Below the pieces are notes generated by a model. The model did not search any database. It saw nothing but the letters and a program-made list of their open reading frames with translations, and was not told the DNA's origin. Shown one piece after another: positions 11,087-21,179 of a stretch of DNA of 64,000 nt (the stretch's first letter is position 1; each line of letters opens with the position of its first letter). Location: NCBI GenBank assembly GCA_030737875.1, contig CM060922.1, positions 305,279,456 through 305,343,455 on the forward strand, read 5' to 3'. This stretch comes from Allium sativum. Lineage: Eukaryota; Streptophyta; Magnoliopsida; Asparagales; Amaryllidaceae. A program made the position numbers and the translations under genes.

Positions 11087-11335
11087 TTAGTTCATACCAA
11101 ACGAGGGGTACATATTATTCAATGAGATGTCTAATGCAACTATACTGAAAGTATAACTAGCAATGGAAACAAGATCATCCATGAAACAACAGGCTTTGTA
11201 AGCCGAAGCTTCACAACACTCACCGTCCCAAACTGGGTTGTCCAATAGCACTAATTCGAAGAACATCAAGCTTGAAATCTCATATGCATCCACTCTCTCT
11301 CAGTCCATTGGCTCGCTAAAAGCACTTGATCATGG
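11087..11335 (-). pseudogene. Unrecognised coding-like fragment
   Basis: A minus-strand frame with natural-looking amino-acid use (NPVWDGECCEASAYKACC, then FMDDLVSIASYTF) ends at a stop at 11087-11089 and is closed upstream by TGA near 11310. Composition differs from the AT-driven frames around it, which suggests a captured or decayed exon. I do not recognise the family; it could still be chance. Confidence 0.25.
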
Positions 11336-11339
11336 TGTT

Positions 11340-12570
11340 TAGTCGAAAGAACTACAACAGTTGGCTGAGTACCTGACAGAACCAGCGGTACCAGAAGTAG
11401 TGGGAGAGACAAAAGGGAATCTTGAAGGGGAAGATGACATAGAAATCATGAGGAAAGGCACTCCTGAGTCATCAGATATGATAGTGGGTGCCAATATAGT
11501 TGACGACCCATCAGATTCGATGTCCTCGCATATGGATGAAGCGGCGGTGAGGCACATGTGTAAATGGTTTAGCATACCATAAGAAGACATTCACGTGCCT
11601 CCAGAGAGGGATAGGGCGCATGCTCCTCTAGAAGGCATGGAATAGGGACGCGTGTTTTTTTGGGTGCGTGCCTACGTCCTAAGACTTTATCCGAGATATG
11701 CTACGTTACTTTTGCTTGGCGCCGACACAGCTTCATCCAAATGTGTATTCCTTCCTCCTCGATGCCTGCATTCTCTTTAGGGAATACCTACGCACTAAGC
11801 ATGCCAAAGAGGACATCTAGTAACTTTTTCAACCAAAGAGGAGGACTACCAGCGCGCCTTCTTTGTTCTACTTGGAAGCACTGCCCAGCACTCGATTCAT
11901 CCTGGGGAAATGTAGAAGACTTAGCGTGTTTGGGTATGATTGACTTTTTCGTTAATTGTTCCCCATGATTTGCAAGGCTGTGGTTGGCCGGAAGTAAGCG
12001 TCTTTACTATCTTGTACTCATAGTTAGTTGAGTCGCTAGTTTGAGGCTAAGTTTGTATTTGTGTAAAGGGATTCCTCCAGCACCCAAGATAGTGTGTACG
12101 AGGAGCATCTCGAAGCATTGAGGGCTATTCCTGAAGAAGCTTGCTCCACCGAGAATGTCTTAGATGAACAACTGCTTCGCCGAGCTGGTTTGCTTCCCGC
12201 TAATCGTATAATGATCTGGTCGACTGTCACCGATGGTGGAGGGTAAGCAAAAACTAAGGAAGGAGAATGTCCTCGGGGCCGTAAAAGGATCTTGCCTCCT
12301 ATTGTGTCCCAACGATGCAAGGCCGCTAAGACTCAAGAAGGAACCAGTGGGGGATGACGCCAGTGATGAGGAGACGGTTGCTAGGGATGAGGGTCTACCG
12401 CCTACTCTCATCCCGCCTGCCATAGTTGAGACGAGGACGAGAGCGTCGCCTAGGCAGGCTTCTTCAGTAACTGCCTCTGAGACCACCGCATCACTAGAGA
12501 AGGAGGGTCAGTTTTTTGACTTGAATAAGCTCCTGCATGACATCACAACGTCTTGGCCTTGCGGTGCAAG
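11340..12570 (+). pseudogene. Gypsy-type gag-like gene relic (Transposase_28 family)
   Basis: Plus-strand segments resemble the plant 'putative gypsy type transposon' family (Pfam Transposase_28). After a short acidic leader (11361-11580), a block reading LAPTQLHPNVYSFLL (near 11710-11755) matches the family's LAPAQLHPN signature. Further down, EEHLEALRAIPEEACSTENVLDEQLLRRAG (split here as EEHLEALRAIPEEACST and ENVLDEQLLRRAGLLP, about 12097-12200) matches its C-terminal part. A charged, low-complexity region continues to about 12540. Frame changes and stops (for example at 11580 and 11646) make it a pseudogene. Such proteins belong to large gypsy-like elements, but no LTRs were identified for it. 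Confidence 0.55.
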
Positions 12571-13120
12571 TATAGAAAGCTTATCGCTAACCGTTAGGGG
12601 GATCACTCCTTTAAGCAGGCCTATATATGGTCTGTGGGGAGAACACTTAAGACACACACTCATAAATACTGCAAAACACAACATTTGTTTGTGTGTGTAG
12701 AGCATTCAAGTCTAACCTTGAATTTGTTATGTACATGTAAAATGGTTCGAGAAAGTGATAGGAACCGAGATTGAGGATCTGGGGACCATCGGTCCAAGAG
12801 GAGCGGGCTTATAAGGAGTTATAGAAGAAACACTGAGCTGTTTACAGAGTCCCCTCACTCTCAGGAAGGCGATATTGGAGGAGGAGTTCCCAAAATCTAT
12901 TATACTCAATTCTCAAATTGGTTTCTATTCTACCACCAATCCTAAAATCTATTTAATCAACCCTCTTGTGTTAACCAATTAATCTTCATTCATCAAGAAA
13001 AGACTAGTCCAAATGAAGCAAATTAAAAGATATAATCATTCGAATCCGTGAAGGGCTGAATTGCTCAAAAAACTTAAAAGATCACCTTTTAATAAAATCC
13101 TACATCTGTTCTTCTTTCCT
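12571..13120. other. Spacer without recognised gene
   Basis: No domain was recognised in any frame. Moderately GC-rich patches at 12740-12890 might be exon remnants, but nothing identifies them. Confidence 0.3.
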
Positions 13121-13400
13121 CTACATCCGCATCCCATATATACATATTCCTAGAAGCTTCAATAATCTTCCATTCCCTGCATAACCACTGATTATCGAAC
13201 TATAACTAATAGTACTTAGCGTACACTTATCCAACAATTCAACAGGCTTACATGTCATCCTTCCTTTACTTGATCCATCAAGCAAACAAATATATGTAAC
13301 CAAACTTGTACTCATATTCTTCCTCCTGTCTCTCAAAACAACTCCATTGCAACATCTAAAAAAACCACTTTGAAATTCCTATATCAAACCTATAAAACTG
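13121..13400 (-). pseudogene. Possible PPR-protein fragment
   Basis: On the minus strand the frame reads LVTYICLLDGSSKGRM followed about 25 residues later by ISYSSIISGYAGNGRL. These resemble two consecutive pentatricopeptide repeats (consensus VTYN-LLDG-CK-GR and SYSSIISGYAKNGRL). PPR proteins bind organellar RNA. Only about 1.5 repeats remain, there is no N- or C-terminus, and the flanks are AT-rich, so this would be a captured or decayed fragment. The similarity is short and could be coincidental. Confidence 0.35.
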
Positions 13401-13963
13401 ACAATATTTGTCGTGGGGGCGACGAAAAACTAATTAACTAAAGCAAGTTACCTCTTATTTAAAATTTAAAAGTAGAGGAAACTAGTGAACAGTTGGATGC
13501 ATGGCAGTAGGCTGGTGCAACTCATAAAAAAATGAAAGAGAACATGCTGCCAACTGCAAAAGCAAAAAATAATGTCAATAGGCAAAAATATAGGGAAAAA
13601 CAATCCATGGACAAAAGAATTAGACATAATCTAGTTGTGAATTAAGTTAAATAACAGGGTAGCAGTGAAATAATAAAAGTAATAATGATGAAGAATGCTA
13701 TAATACATAAAAGAGTAGCCAAGTTTGATAGAAGAAAAGCCCGTTTGAAATTGAAACTATAGAATGAAGGACAGTTCTTACCATTACTTTAATATCAACC
13801 AATACTCATCCTTCTTACTCTACTTAATCAATGGCCCTTACAAAAATCAGACAATTTTAATGGCGAAAGGCTAACATATTGCCAAGCTGACATAGACCAA
13901 ATTAGCTAGTGAAGACAACAAAACCAGATAAAGTACCTTGGCTAGTGAGATCCAACGCATATC
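13401..13963. other. AT-rich spacer left of a solo LTR
   Basis: No coding or repeat signal was recognised. It ends at the target duplication TCACT (13964-13968). Confidence 0.4.
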
Positions 13964-15012
13964 TCACTTGTAACGACCGGAAATTTTAGTGTATTTTGTT
14001 ATTTAATCTTTATTTTGATTTTAATTTAAATGTATTTTATTTAGATAATTATTTTGATTTGATTTAAAACCACATTTATTTTGAATTTTATATGAACTTG
14101 ATTTCGATTCAAATATATAATTTAATAATACAAATCGGTGTTTGTAATTTTAAATCTTATTTATTGGCAAATTTTAATCGAGTTTATTTACTTGAACATT
14201 TGAATTTATTTTATATTTAAATCTACATATTTAACTCGTATTTTAATTGATTTACTAACATTATATAATTTGTTATCGATATTAATTTTATCTTTGATTT
14301 AACTTCCGAATATTTCTTCTGTTGATCTGCTATTTGCAATTGATATGTTTTGTTGTAAATATTGTTCCCTTTTTATTTATTGAATTTGAATCTATTTTTT
14401 TTAACTATTAAATTCGTATTATAGTTGGTTTACTAATTAGATTTGCATTCATAGATTTTAATTTAAATAATAAACTCGTGTTACTATGTGATTTGTTTTC
14501 ATATTAATAAGATTTTATATTCGATATTTATTCTCTTGATCGATCGTTTTCTTTTTATTTGTCGTTGTTGCAAGATTGTCTGTTAGCTTTTTATATTCAG
14601 AATTGTTCGTTATATATTGCCAAAATCATTTGTTTGCTTTTAATTCTAAACCCGTTGGTATCAACATCTTCAACCGGTATATGTTGCATTTCTAATTCCT
14701 TTAAACCAAACGTTTTCTTCAGCTTGAGGGTAGTTGTGTTTCCCACAGTTCTCAGTTCAATTCAAAAGGCACTGTTCATTTACTTTTTCTCAGAAACCGA
14801 AGTGCCTCGTGAAACAAAAGGAATCAAAAGCTACTTGGTATAATATAAAAATCTAGAAAAGCAAATAAACAAATAGAAGTTTAATTTATTTTTCTTCACC
14901 GACTCCTAATCCTTCCATTCCCATTTCTTCTGTCCTTTTACGCCATCCTTTTCTTCTTCTTTTTAGCACCTTCTTCACATCTCTCCTCTTAAGAGCACTC
15001 CCAACCGTGGGT

Positions 15013-15264
15013 CGGTTGCCCAGCAACCGTGCCCAACGGTTGGGTCAAACTGACCTTCAGTGTTGCTTTGGCAACACTGAAGGTTGCTGGAGCAACCGGT
15101 TGGTTGCTCCAGCAACCCAGCCATAACCGGTGTGTGTAAAACCGGGTATGGCATAACCGGTTTTACACACACCGGTTTGGGTGGGGACGTGTGTCCCCAC
15201 CTTGGCCGGTTTATGCAAAACCGGCCAAGGGGGGAGAATTTTAAAAATTCTCCCCCCTGGCCGG
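15013..15264. repeat. Left subterminal hairpin array of the Harbinger element
   Basis: Consecutive inverted repeats nearly abut one another. Stems are at 15013-15019/15023-15029 (7 bp), 15053-15066/15071-15084 (14 bp), 15082-15097/15102-15117 (16 bp), 15125-15145/15157-15177 (21 bp), 15180-15188/15193-15201 (9 bp), 15200-15211/15219-15230 (12 bp) and 15229-15242/15244-15257 (14 bp). All are perfect by eye, with loops of 1-11 bases. Several contain the word AACCGG. They may serve as transposase or ORF1 binding sites or form cruciforms; function is inference. Confidence 0.92.
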
Positions 15265-15361
15265 CTTTACACAAACCGTATATGGCTATATAGCCGTTTT
15301 ATCCTTCCGACCGTTGCATTTTTTGACCGTTCTGCTTGTTTTGTGACCGTTTTGTTGATGG

Positions 15362-15375
15362 TTATATATATCAGA
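15362..15375 (+). promoter_or_regulatory. Candidate TATA box of Harbinger ORF1
   Basis: GTTATATATAT lies about 70 bases upstream of the ORF1 start codon at 15439, between the hairpin array and the gene. Position and sequence fit a TATA element; no transcript evidence is available. Confidence 0.4.
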
Positions 15376-15438
15376 ATGATTTTTACAGCATAACACACTC
15401 ATATCTTACTTCTTCATTACCTTTTCAATTTATTTGCA

Positions 15439-16797
15439 ATGTCACAAAATGTCAAAGGCAAGAAAGCTGTTGCAAAAACTGCTCGAAATCAACAGAGTTA
15501 CCAGTCCGACCGCAATCAGTCTCCTATGCAATCCACGTATCCACAGAATCAAAATCCTCATTATGGTAACTTCCCAAATGGTCCAAACTGTTATACTCAA
15601 CAAAGCCCAAATTTCTATCTATCGCAGCAAAACTCCAATTATTATCAGAATACTCAAAGTTCTAGTTCTGGCCATAACCTGCCTTTGCAGCAAAATTACG
15701 TTGATCATCACTACGCTTCTCCTAGTAGCCAACAAAGGTTAGTTTCGCATGAAACTTCTCCAAATATATCAAGAAATTTAAACAGTGTCTTTGGAGAAAA
15801 TAACGACTTGATTGAGGAAACAGAAGTTGACGTTACTGAAATTCCTGATATGTATGCGAACACGCTATAGAGAAGACCAAACAAAATAGTGAAATGGTCT
15901 GCAGAAGAACAAGCAGAACTAGCTTTTTGTTGGGTTGAATGCTCTAGAGATAATGTAAAAGGCACGATTCAGACGGAAAACTCATTTTGGAGTTCTGTTC
16001 TAAGATTATTCAACGGCCGCAGTCCACAAAATCCAACGAGAACCGTAGACTCTTTGAAACAGTCGTGGAAGAGAATCAACGCTAACTGTCAAAGTTGGAA
16101 GGAGATTATGGAAGGACTAGAAAGTAGACGGCAAAGCGGTGCCAACGATTTTGACTTGGTAATTATCACTTACATAGTTACTTATACAATTTTTTTACCG
16201 CATAATTTTAGCAACTTACACTTGTTAAATCGACACAGCTAAGCAAAGCGAACGAACTGTACATGGCAGAGCACAAAAACATACCATTCAACTTGCACAA
16301 CTGTTACGACATTCTGTCTCGGGAAGAAAAATGGAGCAACATACGCCAAGAACACTCAGCATCGCGATTTATGCCGAGGAGGCCGATGGAGCAATCTAGC
16401 CCGAGAAGTCCAGATCCTCACGAAAGCACTCCTTTTTCTACTAGTGCTGGGGGTAGGCCTCCTGGTAAATTCAAAGGAAAAAAAAGCAGTCACAGATTAT
16501 AGTTCGTATTACGAACAACTACATAGTCAAATGGTAGCTTCTGATGAATGTAATCGCCTTTTGGCGGAAGCCAAGGAAGCTAAGTGAACTGAGAGAGCTA
16601 AGGAAAAACAACGAAGACATGAAGAATTACAAACATCAAGAGAGCGTGATTTGGATATTAGGGAGCGTGAATTGGCTAGACTCGAACGTTTAGATGACAG
16701 GGCACTTATGTCTGTCAACCTTGATACATTAAACCCCATGCAACGCTTATTAATGGAGCAGGAACTAGAAGCCTGCCGCAAAAGACGCATGGGATAG
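15439..16797 (+). pseudogene. Harbinger ORF1, Myb/trihelix-like DNA-binding protein (broken)
   Basis: PIF/Harbinger ORF1 proteins help the transposase reach terminal DNA. Exon 1 (15439-16158) starts with a Gln/Asn/Ser-rich N-terminus, then a trihelix/Myb-like domain (about residues 150-235) with the expected tryptophans: KWSAEEQAELAFCWVECS, FWSSVLRLF, LKQSWKRIN. An 80-bp intron (16159-16238, GT...ACAG) joins in frame to exon 2, which reads LSKANELYMAEHKN and ends in a charged coiled-coil (RERDLDIRERELARLERL) and the NPMQRLLMEQE tail. Three lesions are visible: an in-frame TAG at 15868-15870, a frameshift near the A-run at about 16481-16488, and TGA near 16585. ORF1 and the transposase converge, as often in this superfamily. 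Confidence 0.85.
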
Positions 16798-17097
16798 GAC
16801 GGATTGAAGTTTTTATCGTTTTTCTGTAGTTGTTTGTTTTTATGTTGTTTTTTCATTATCTAAGTATTAAGTACCAGTGATGTAGTAGCCATGGATGTAG
16901 TGTAACCGTCCTTAGTATTGTACCAGTTCGTTAATTAAATTTGGCTTTTATGTTGTTACAAGAAAACAATAACGAAATATTTCATAAAACTAGCATTCAA
17001 TGATACATAATAGCATAAATATTACGAAGCGAACTTAAGTTATTAACTTGAAAAGGTAGATATGTTAATCCACTCCCTACTGGTTTCCCGCATGCTC
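16798..17097. other. Noncoding spacer between convergent ORF1 and transposase
   Basis: AT-rich 3' regions of the two convergent genes; presumably holds both polyadenylation regions (AATAAA-like words), which I cannot assign individually. Confidence 0.4.
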
Positions 17098-18510
17098 CTA
17101 GTAATGTTCCACCAATTGGTCCCTTAATTCTAGGTGTGCTTGGGGATCTCTAACGTCCTTGATACGTTGCAAGTATTCTGCAAAAGTATTCGGGTCCTTG
17201 TAAGGCTTTCTTGTAAACGCTACTGCTATATCCGGATAGTTCTGAAGTTGCAGTTCAAATCCTCCCCTTTCTTCTTCAACTATCATATTATGTAGTATAA
17301 TACAACAATACATAATATCTGATATAACTGCCTGATCATGATAGCGCACTTCTTGTCGTAAAATTTGAAATCGTCTCTACAGAACTCCAAATGCTCTTTC
17401 TATGTCTTTTCGCAAACTTTCTTGTTGTTTTGTAAACTTGGCCTCTTTGGCATTGTTCGGCTTTTTGAATGCCTGCACAAGTGTTTTCCATTTAGGGTAA
17501 ATTCCGTTTACTAAATAATAACCAACAGAATGGTCGTTATCGCCAATTTTGTAGTAGCACGGCGGCGACAGATCGTTGTACAAATCGTTAAACAAGTATG
17601 ATTGTCGTATGACATTAATATCGTTGAGTGATCCAGGAACGCCAAAAAAGGCATGCCATATGTACAAATCGAATGAAGCTACGGCTTCTAACACCAACAT
17701 AGCTTTTTTAGTGTGTCCTTTGTATTGGCCTTGTAGTGCTACTGGACAGTTTTTCCACGTCCAATGCATACAATCTAAGCTTCCCAACAAACCAGGGAAA
17801 CCACGTTGATCTCCCATTGCTAATAATCGTTCAATGTCGTGTTCGATGGGTGATCGGAGGTACTCTTCACCGAAGACACGAACAACTGTTTTGCAGAATT
17901 CCTTCAAACACAAAACTGCCGTTGATGCACCAATCCGTAATTTGTCATCTAATGAGTCAGCTGAACTTCCGTATGAAATAATACGAAGTGCCGCAGTTAC
18001 TTTTTGTAGTGGTGAAACTCCTAGTTAGTTGATTCCATTTTTCCTGTGGGTAAAAAATATATTGGACTCAGAAACCTTGTTTAGAACTCGATCGAACACT
18101 GTCCTTGACATACGAAATCTACGACGGAAGTGTACATCGCCGTATAATGGGTTTGACACAAAGTAATCCTTCATCAACTGGTTGTGCCCCCCCGCATAGT
18201 CACGTCCGTAGCGTATATCTCTTTTCCCCATTGTACTACCTCCTTGGTTTGATTTTGAGCTCTCTGCGAAATCACGTTGCATCGCATTTACAGTTTCACG
18301 TTGATACATACGTTTCTTGTTGTGATGGTTTTGACCTTCGTCGGAAGAAGACGAAGACGATGATGAACTTGAGAAGCACCATAATCTCTTCAAAGCATTC
18401 ATGGTGTATATTATTGATTTCTGTGGAACATAACTGAATGTGTTTGGTTCAGTCGCCTTTGTAGGTGAGTTATTAATGCAATCATCCAATGTTGGTTCAC
18501 GGGTACACAA
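17098..18510 (-). pseudogene. PIF/Harbinger DDE transposase (HARBI1-like, DDE_4), two in-frame TAGs
   Basis: The nuclease that excises and integrates the element. One reading frame runs from ATG at 18510 (or the inner ATG at about 18402, MNALKRLWCF) to the stop at 17098, interrupted by TAG at 18027-18025 and 17379-17377. The N-terminus has a Ser run; a helix-turn-helix-like region (FRRRFRMSRTVFDRVL, LRIISYGSSADSLDD) follows. Catalytic residues are visible: Asp in GSLDCMHW (codon 17775-17773), Asp in GSLNDINVI (17622-17620) and Glu in KDIERAFGVL (17400-17398). The C-terminal block YCCIILHNMIVEEE is present. Family architecture is complete; only the two stops break it. Confidence 0.93.
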
Positions 18511-18690
18511 AAAGACATAAAAAGGATAATGACTTTAGTTCACGGGTATACATAAGGACATAAAATGAAAAGGGTCCACGAGATTGTACACATGAATGCT
18601 TTAGTTCACGGGTATACAAAAAGACATAAAATGAAAGGATAATGACTTTAATTCACGGGTCCACAAGATTGTCTTCCTGTTGTCAATGAT
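18490..18690. repeat. Direct repeats upstream of the transposase
   Basis: GTTCACGGGTA(T/C)AC(A)A(A)AAAGACATAAA-type units recur about four times at 18492, 18538, 18603 and 18650, with variable spacing and a shared TTCACGGGT core. They lie immediately 5' of the transposase frame, so a regulatory role is possible. Confidence 0.65.
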
Positions 18691-18888
18691 GTGGTTCTAG
18701 TTCCTGTATTTCTTGTTTGAAATTGATAACTCCATGTTCAACGTACAAACATCAAATTTAATAGACATTAAAACATCAAATTTAATAGCACGCCGTCACA
18801 ACAAGATTTACAGATAACTCCATATTCAACGTACAAACATCAAATTTAATAGACATTAAAACAATAATACAATCATAATACTGTAAGC
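18691..18888. repeat. AACGTACAAACATCAAATTT direct repeats
   Basis: The words ACGTACAAACATCAAATTTA and AATAGACATTAAAAC occur at 18741-18778 and again at 18830-18862, flanking a short unique stretch. They form the 3' spacer of the unknown gene that ends at 18889. Confidence 0.6.
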
Positions 18889-19479
18889 CTACTCAGTTCC
18901 ATACCGGGTCAACCAACTGTAGCGGAGTTTATACGCTTCGTACCCAACAAATTCCTCACCATACTCGAAAAGGTAACGAGAATCATATGTTGCTTGATTT
19001 GTTTTAAATATGTTTTCGTCTTCAACAGCTTCGATAATCTTTGTGTACCGGTCACAAGCGGCTCCAATATGACGATTAGCCATTTGGATTTCAACTGATG
19101 TTCGTCTACTCGGCCTGGAACGATGGTTGTTGTATAGCCTCGTGACCATTGCCCATCTTTCTTCATATGTTAAACCCCCTCCACTTTGCATTAGTAACTC
19201 ATCTCTTTTTTCCACCTCAATTTTGGCTTTTACAAGAGCTAGCAAATCCTTGGAAGAAAATTCTCGAGTTGGAGCATTCGTTATCTGCACACTATTACTA
19301 GGTCGTTGACTTACTGGAGAAGGACGTGGAGCTGTAATCGCTCGATGGTGAGTCGTTGCAGGCACTGCTCCAATCTGTGTATCCTGCACTAATTCAACTG
19401 CGTTATGGTTGCCTAGCCTCCGTTCGTGCTCATCAAAAATCCTATCCATTTGTTCATCACTTATTTCAGAATCGTCCAT
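18889..19479 (-). CDS. Unknown Harbinger cargo protein, last exon of a possible spliced gene
   Basis: I do not recognise the family. The frame is open for 197 codons from ATG at 19479, starting MDDSEISDEQMDRIFDEH. It is acidic at the N-terminus, then Pro/Ser/Thr-rich (about residues 40-75), then charged and helical (KDLLALVKAKIEVEKRDELL) and ends YSWLTRYGTE with a stop at 18889. Just upstream, the minus strand carries a pyrimidine-rich tract ending in TTTGCATAG, a good splice acceptor (AG at about 19485), so this may be the terminal exon of a longer gene. It lies between the transposase and the GRF-like gene, all on the minus strand. No stop interrupts it. Confidence 0.6.
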   Translation of the reverse strand: MDDSEISDEQMDRIFDEHERRLGNHNAVELVQDTQIGAVPATTHHRAITAPRPSPVSQRPSNSVQITNAPTREFSSKDLLALVKAKIEVEKRDELLMQSGGGLTYEERWAMVTRLYNNHRSRPSRRTSVEIQMANRHIGAACDRYTKIIEAVEDENIFKTNQATYDSRYLFEYGEEFVGYEAYKLRYSWLTRYGTE

Positions 19480-19555
19480 GAAACCTATGCAAAGTAGAAT
19501 AAGTAGAGTTAGTAGAAGTAGAATAAGCAAGCAAGGAAATTAATTTTCGTACTTA

Positions 19556-19990
19556 AGTCTCCAATGGTGCTGCTTGAAGATATAAAAGTTACGGGATTGA
19601 TTAGCAAATATGCAGTACTTATAAGGATAATGTACTAGCAAGAGCTACAGTCTCCAATGGTGCTGCTTGAAGATATAAAAGTCTCCAATGGTCCAGCACA
19701 TACTCCTTAGGCATGTTTGAGTCGTCCTCGATATAGGTTATCAGTATAAAGCAGATTCGCTATAGTAGTCCTACAGTCGTATCAGTGACCGGTTACATCA
19801 ATATTTGTTTTACTGCCGACACATGCCTTGAAAGTCACGAAAGGTTAATCATAAAGCAGATTCCCTACAGTACTCCTACAGTCGTATGATTAAAATGATT
19901 CAACAATTAGGTCGTCCGCAATATACGTTATCAGTATAAAGCAAATACCCTACAGTACTCAAACAACTAATACAACTGTGTTCCCATTCT
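19556..19990. repeat. Interspersed direct repeats in Harbinger spacer
   Basis: GTCTCCAATGGTGCTGCTTG occurs at about 19558 and 19650. A module containing GTTATCAGTATAAAGCA, CCCTACAGTACTC and ATTCAACAATTA recurs near 19738, 19852 and 19930. No gene was seen here. Confidence 0.65.
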
Positions 19991-20129
19991 TATGATTAAA
20001 ATAATTCAACAATTAAGTTTTGGCATAACAATAAGCATACAGATACAACCGACCGTTACAAATACAACTACGAATAATAGTACTTGCCTACTAAAACATC
20101 AAAGCATTTTAAAAGCAACATATTCAGCC

Positions 20130-20645
20130 TTAAGGGAGTCGCTTTGCGTTCATTCGCAACTCCTGAACTTGATTTTCGAGACGCCTTATCTCTCGTTCGA
20201 GTTCGTTTGCATATACTATTCCCCTTGGGCACAACGGCTCGTCAATCCATTCTGTGTAGCTGCATCCATTTGGATAAAATGGACAAGCCTGCATGCGCCG
20301 ACCAATATTGTCGCCTTCTGCTCGAACCATAACTTGGACCGCGTGACTCCAATAGCAAAGTACACGATAAGATTCACCTTCATGTTCTTGCGGTGGTACT
20401 CGATAGAACTCTACTTCCTGTTGTGGTTGAGCGAGAGCATGTTGGTTCGATAGTTGAGCAAGTGGTACTTGAACTTCTTGTGGAAGATTTGCATTCCCCT
20501 GTTCATGCGATGGTTGAACATGCGGTACATGAACTTGTTGGGGCCTAATTTGTATTAGAACATCGAATTCGCCTTCGAGCTCCTGAAGCCTCATCTGTTC
20601 CCACGCCTGTTCTTCAGAGTCAGTTTCTGATGGCCAAGAAGGCAT
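20130..20645 (-). CDS. GRF-type zinc-finger-like protein with C-terminal coiled coil (Harbinger cargo)
   Basis: An intact 171-residue frame, ATG at 20645 to TAA at 20132-20130. The N-terminus is acidic, followed by a Gln/Pro/Val-rich middle (about 35-85). Residues about 95-145 read LCYWSHAVQVMVRAEG, GRRMQACPFYPNGCSY and WIDEPLCPRG, which resembles the GRF zinc finger (C ... N-x-GR-x-F-x-x-C ... C-x(2)-F-x-W-x-D). A Cys/His pair is unusual in the first half. The end (ELEREIRRLENQVQELR) is a coiled coil, as in plant GRF-coiled-coil proteins. GRF fingers bind nucleic acid; a role in transposition is inference. Confidence 0.7.
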   Translation of the reverse strand: MPSWPSETDSEEQAWEQMRLQELEGEFDVLIQIRPQQVHVPHVQPSHEQGNANLPQEVQVPLAQLSNQHALAQPQQEVEFYRVPPQEHEGESYRVLCYWSHAVQVMVRAEGDNIGRRMQACPFYPNGCSYTEWIDEPLCPRGIVYANELEREIRRLENQVQELRMNAKRLP

Positions 20646-20870
20646 TTTCAGCGAGTGTTATAATGAGGAGGAAGTAATAGAATGAGAACGAAGTTGTTTG
20701 AGTGAGATATTATGTGCATAAATTGAGTAACATATATAGCGGCGGGGAGTAGGGAATCTGCTTTTCTTACTGTCATGATGTGAACGGACACTAAATCACT
20801 TTTATATCTTTATGCGCATCATTAGTTGTTACACACATCCATTACCGATAATCAAATAAGTTACAACGTA
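20646..20870. other. Upstream region of the GRF-like gene
   Basis: Noncoding; likely promoter of the minus-strand gene. A TATATA-like word lies near 20730 at a plausible distance. Nothing further can be supported. Confidence 0.35.
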
Positions 20871-21120
20871 CAAAAGACACTAATACGATATCAGATTACA
20901 GTCTAACAAATAAGATCTTACAAGCATACAGCTTACATATCAGATTACAGTCTACCAAATTAGATCTTACAAGCAATAGTTGTTACACAACTCCATTACA
21001 AATAATCAGAAAGATAACAACTATAATAAGATCTTACAAGCATACAGCTTACATATCAGATTACATTCTAACAAATAAGATAACAATAAGATCCATAGTA
21101 CATAAAATTACTAGTACAAC
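20870..21120. repeat. ATCAGATTACAGTCTAACAAAT direct repeats
   Basis: Modules containing CAGATTACAGTCTA, AATAAGATCTTACAAGCA and TACAGCTTACATATC recur three times between about 20890 and 21080, in the 3' region of the PMD gene. Confidence 0.7.
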
Positions 21121-21179
21121 ACACTAATACGATAACGTACATATATATCCAGCTACACTAAATACCACATAAAATGAAT

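Noticed and set aside
18889..19530. Start of the unknown cargo ORF at the upstream ATG near 19527
   Set aside because: The extra N-terminal residues (Leu-rich) translate a TAGAATAAG-type repeat that looks like a pyrimidine tract before a splice acceptor; the ATG at 19479 is preferred.
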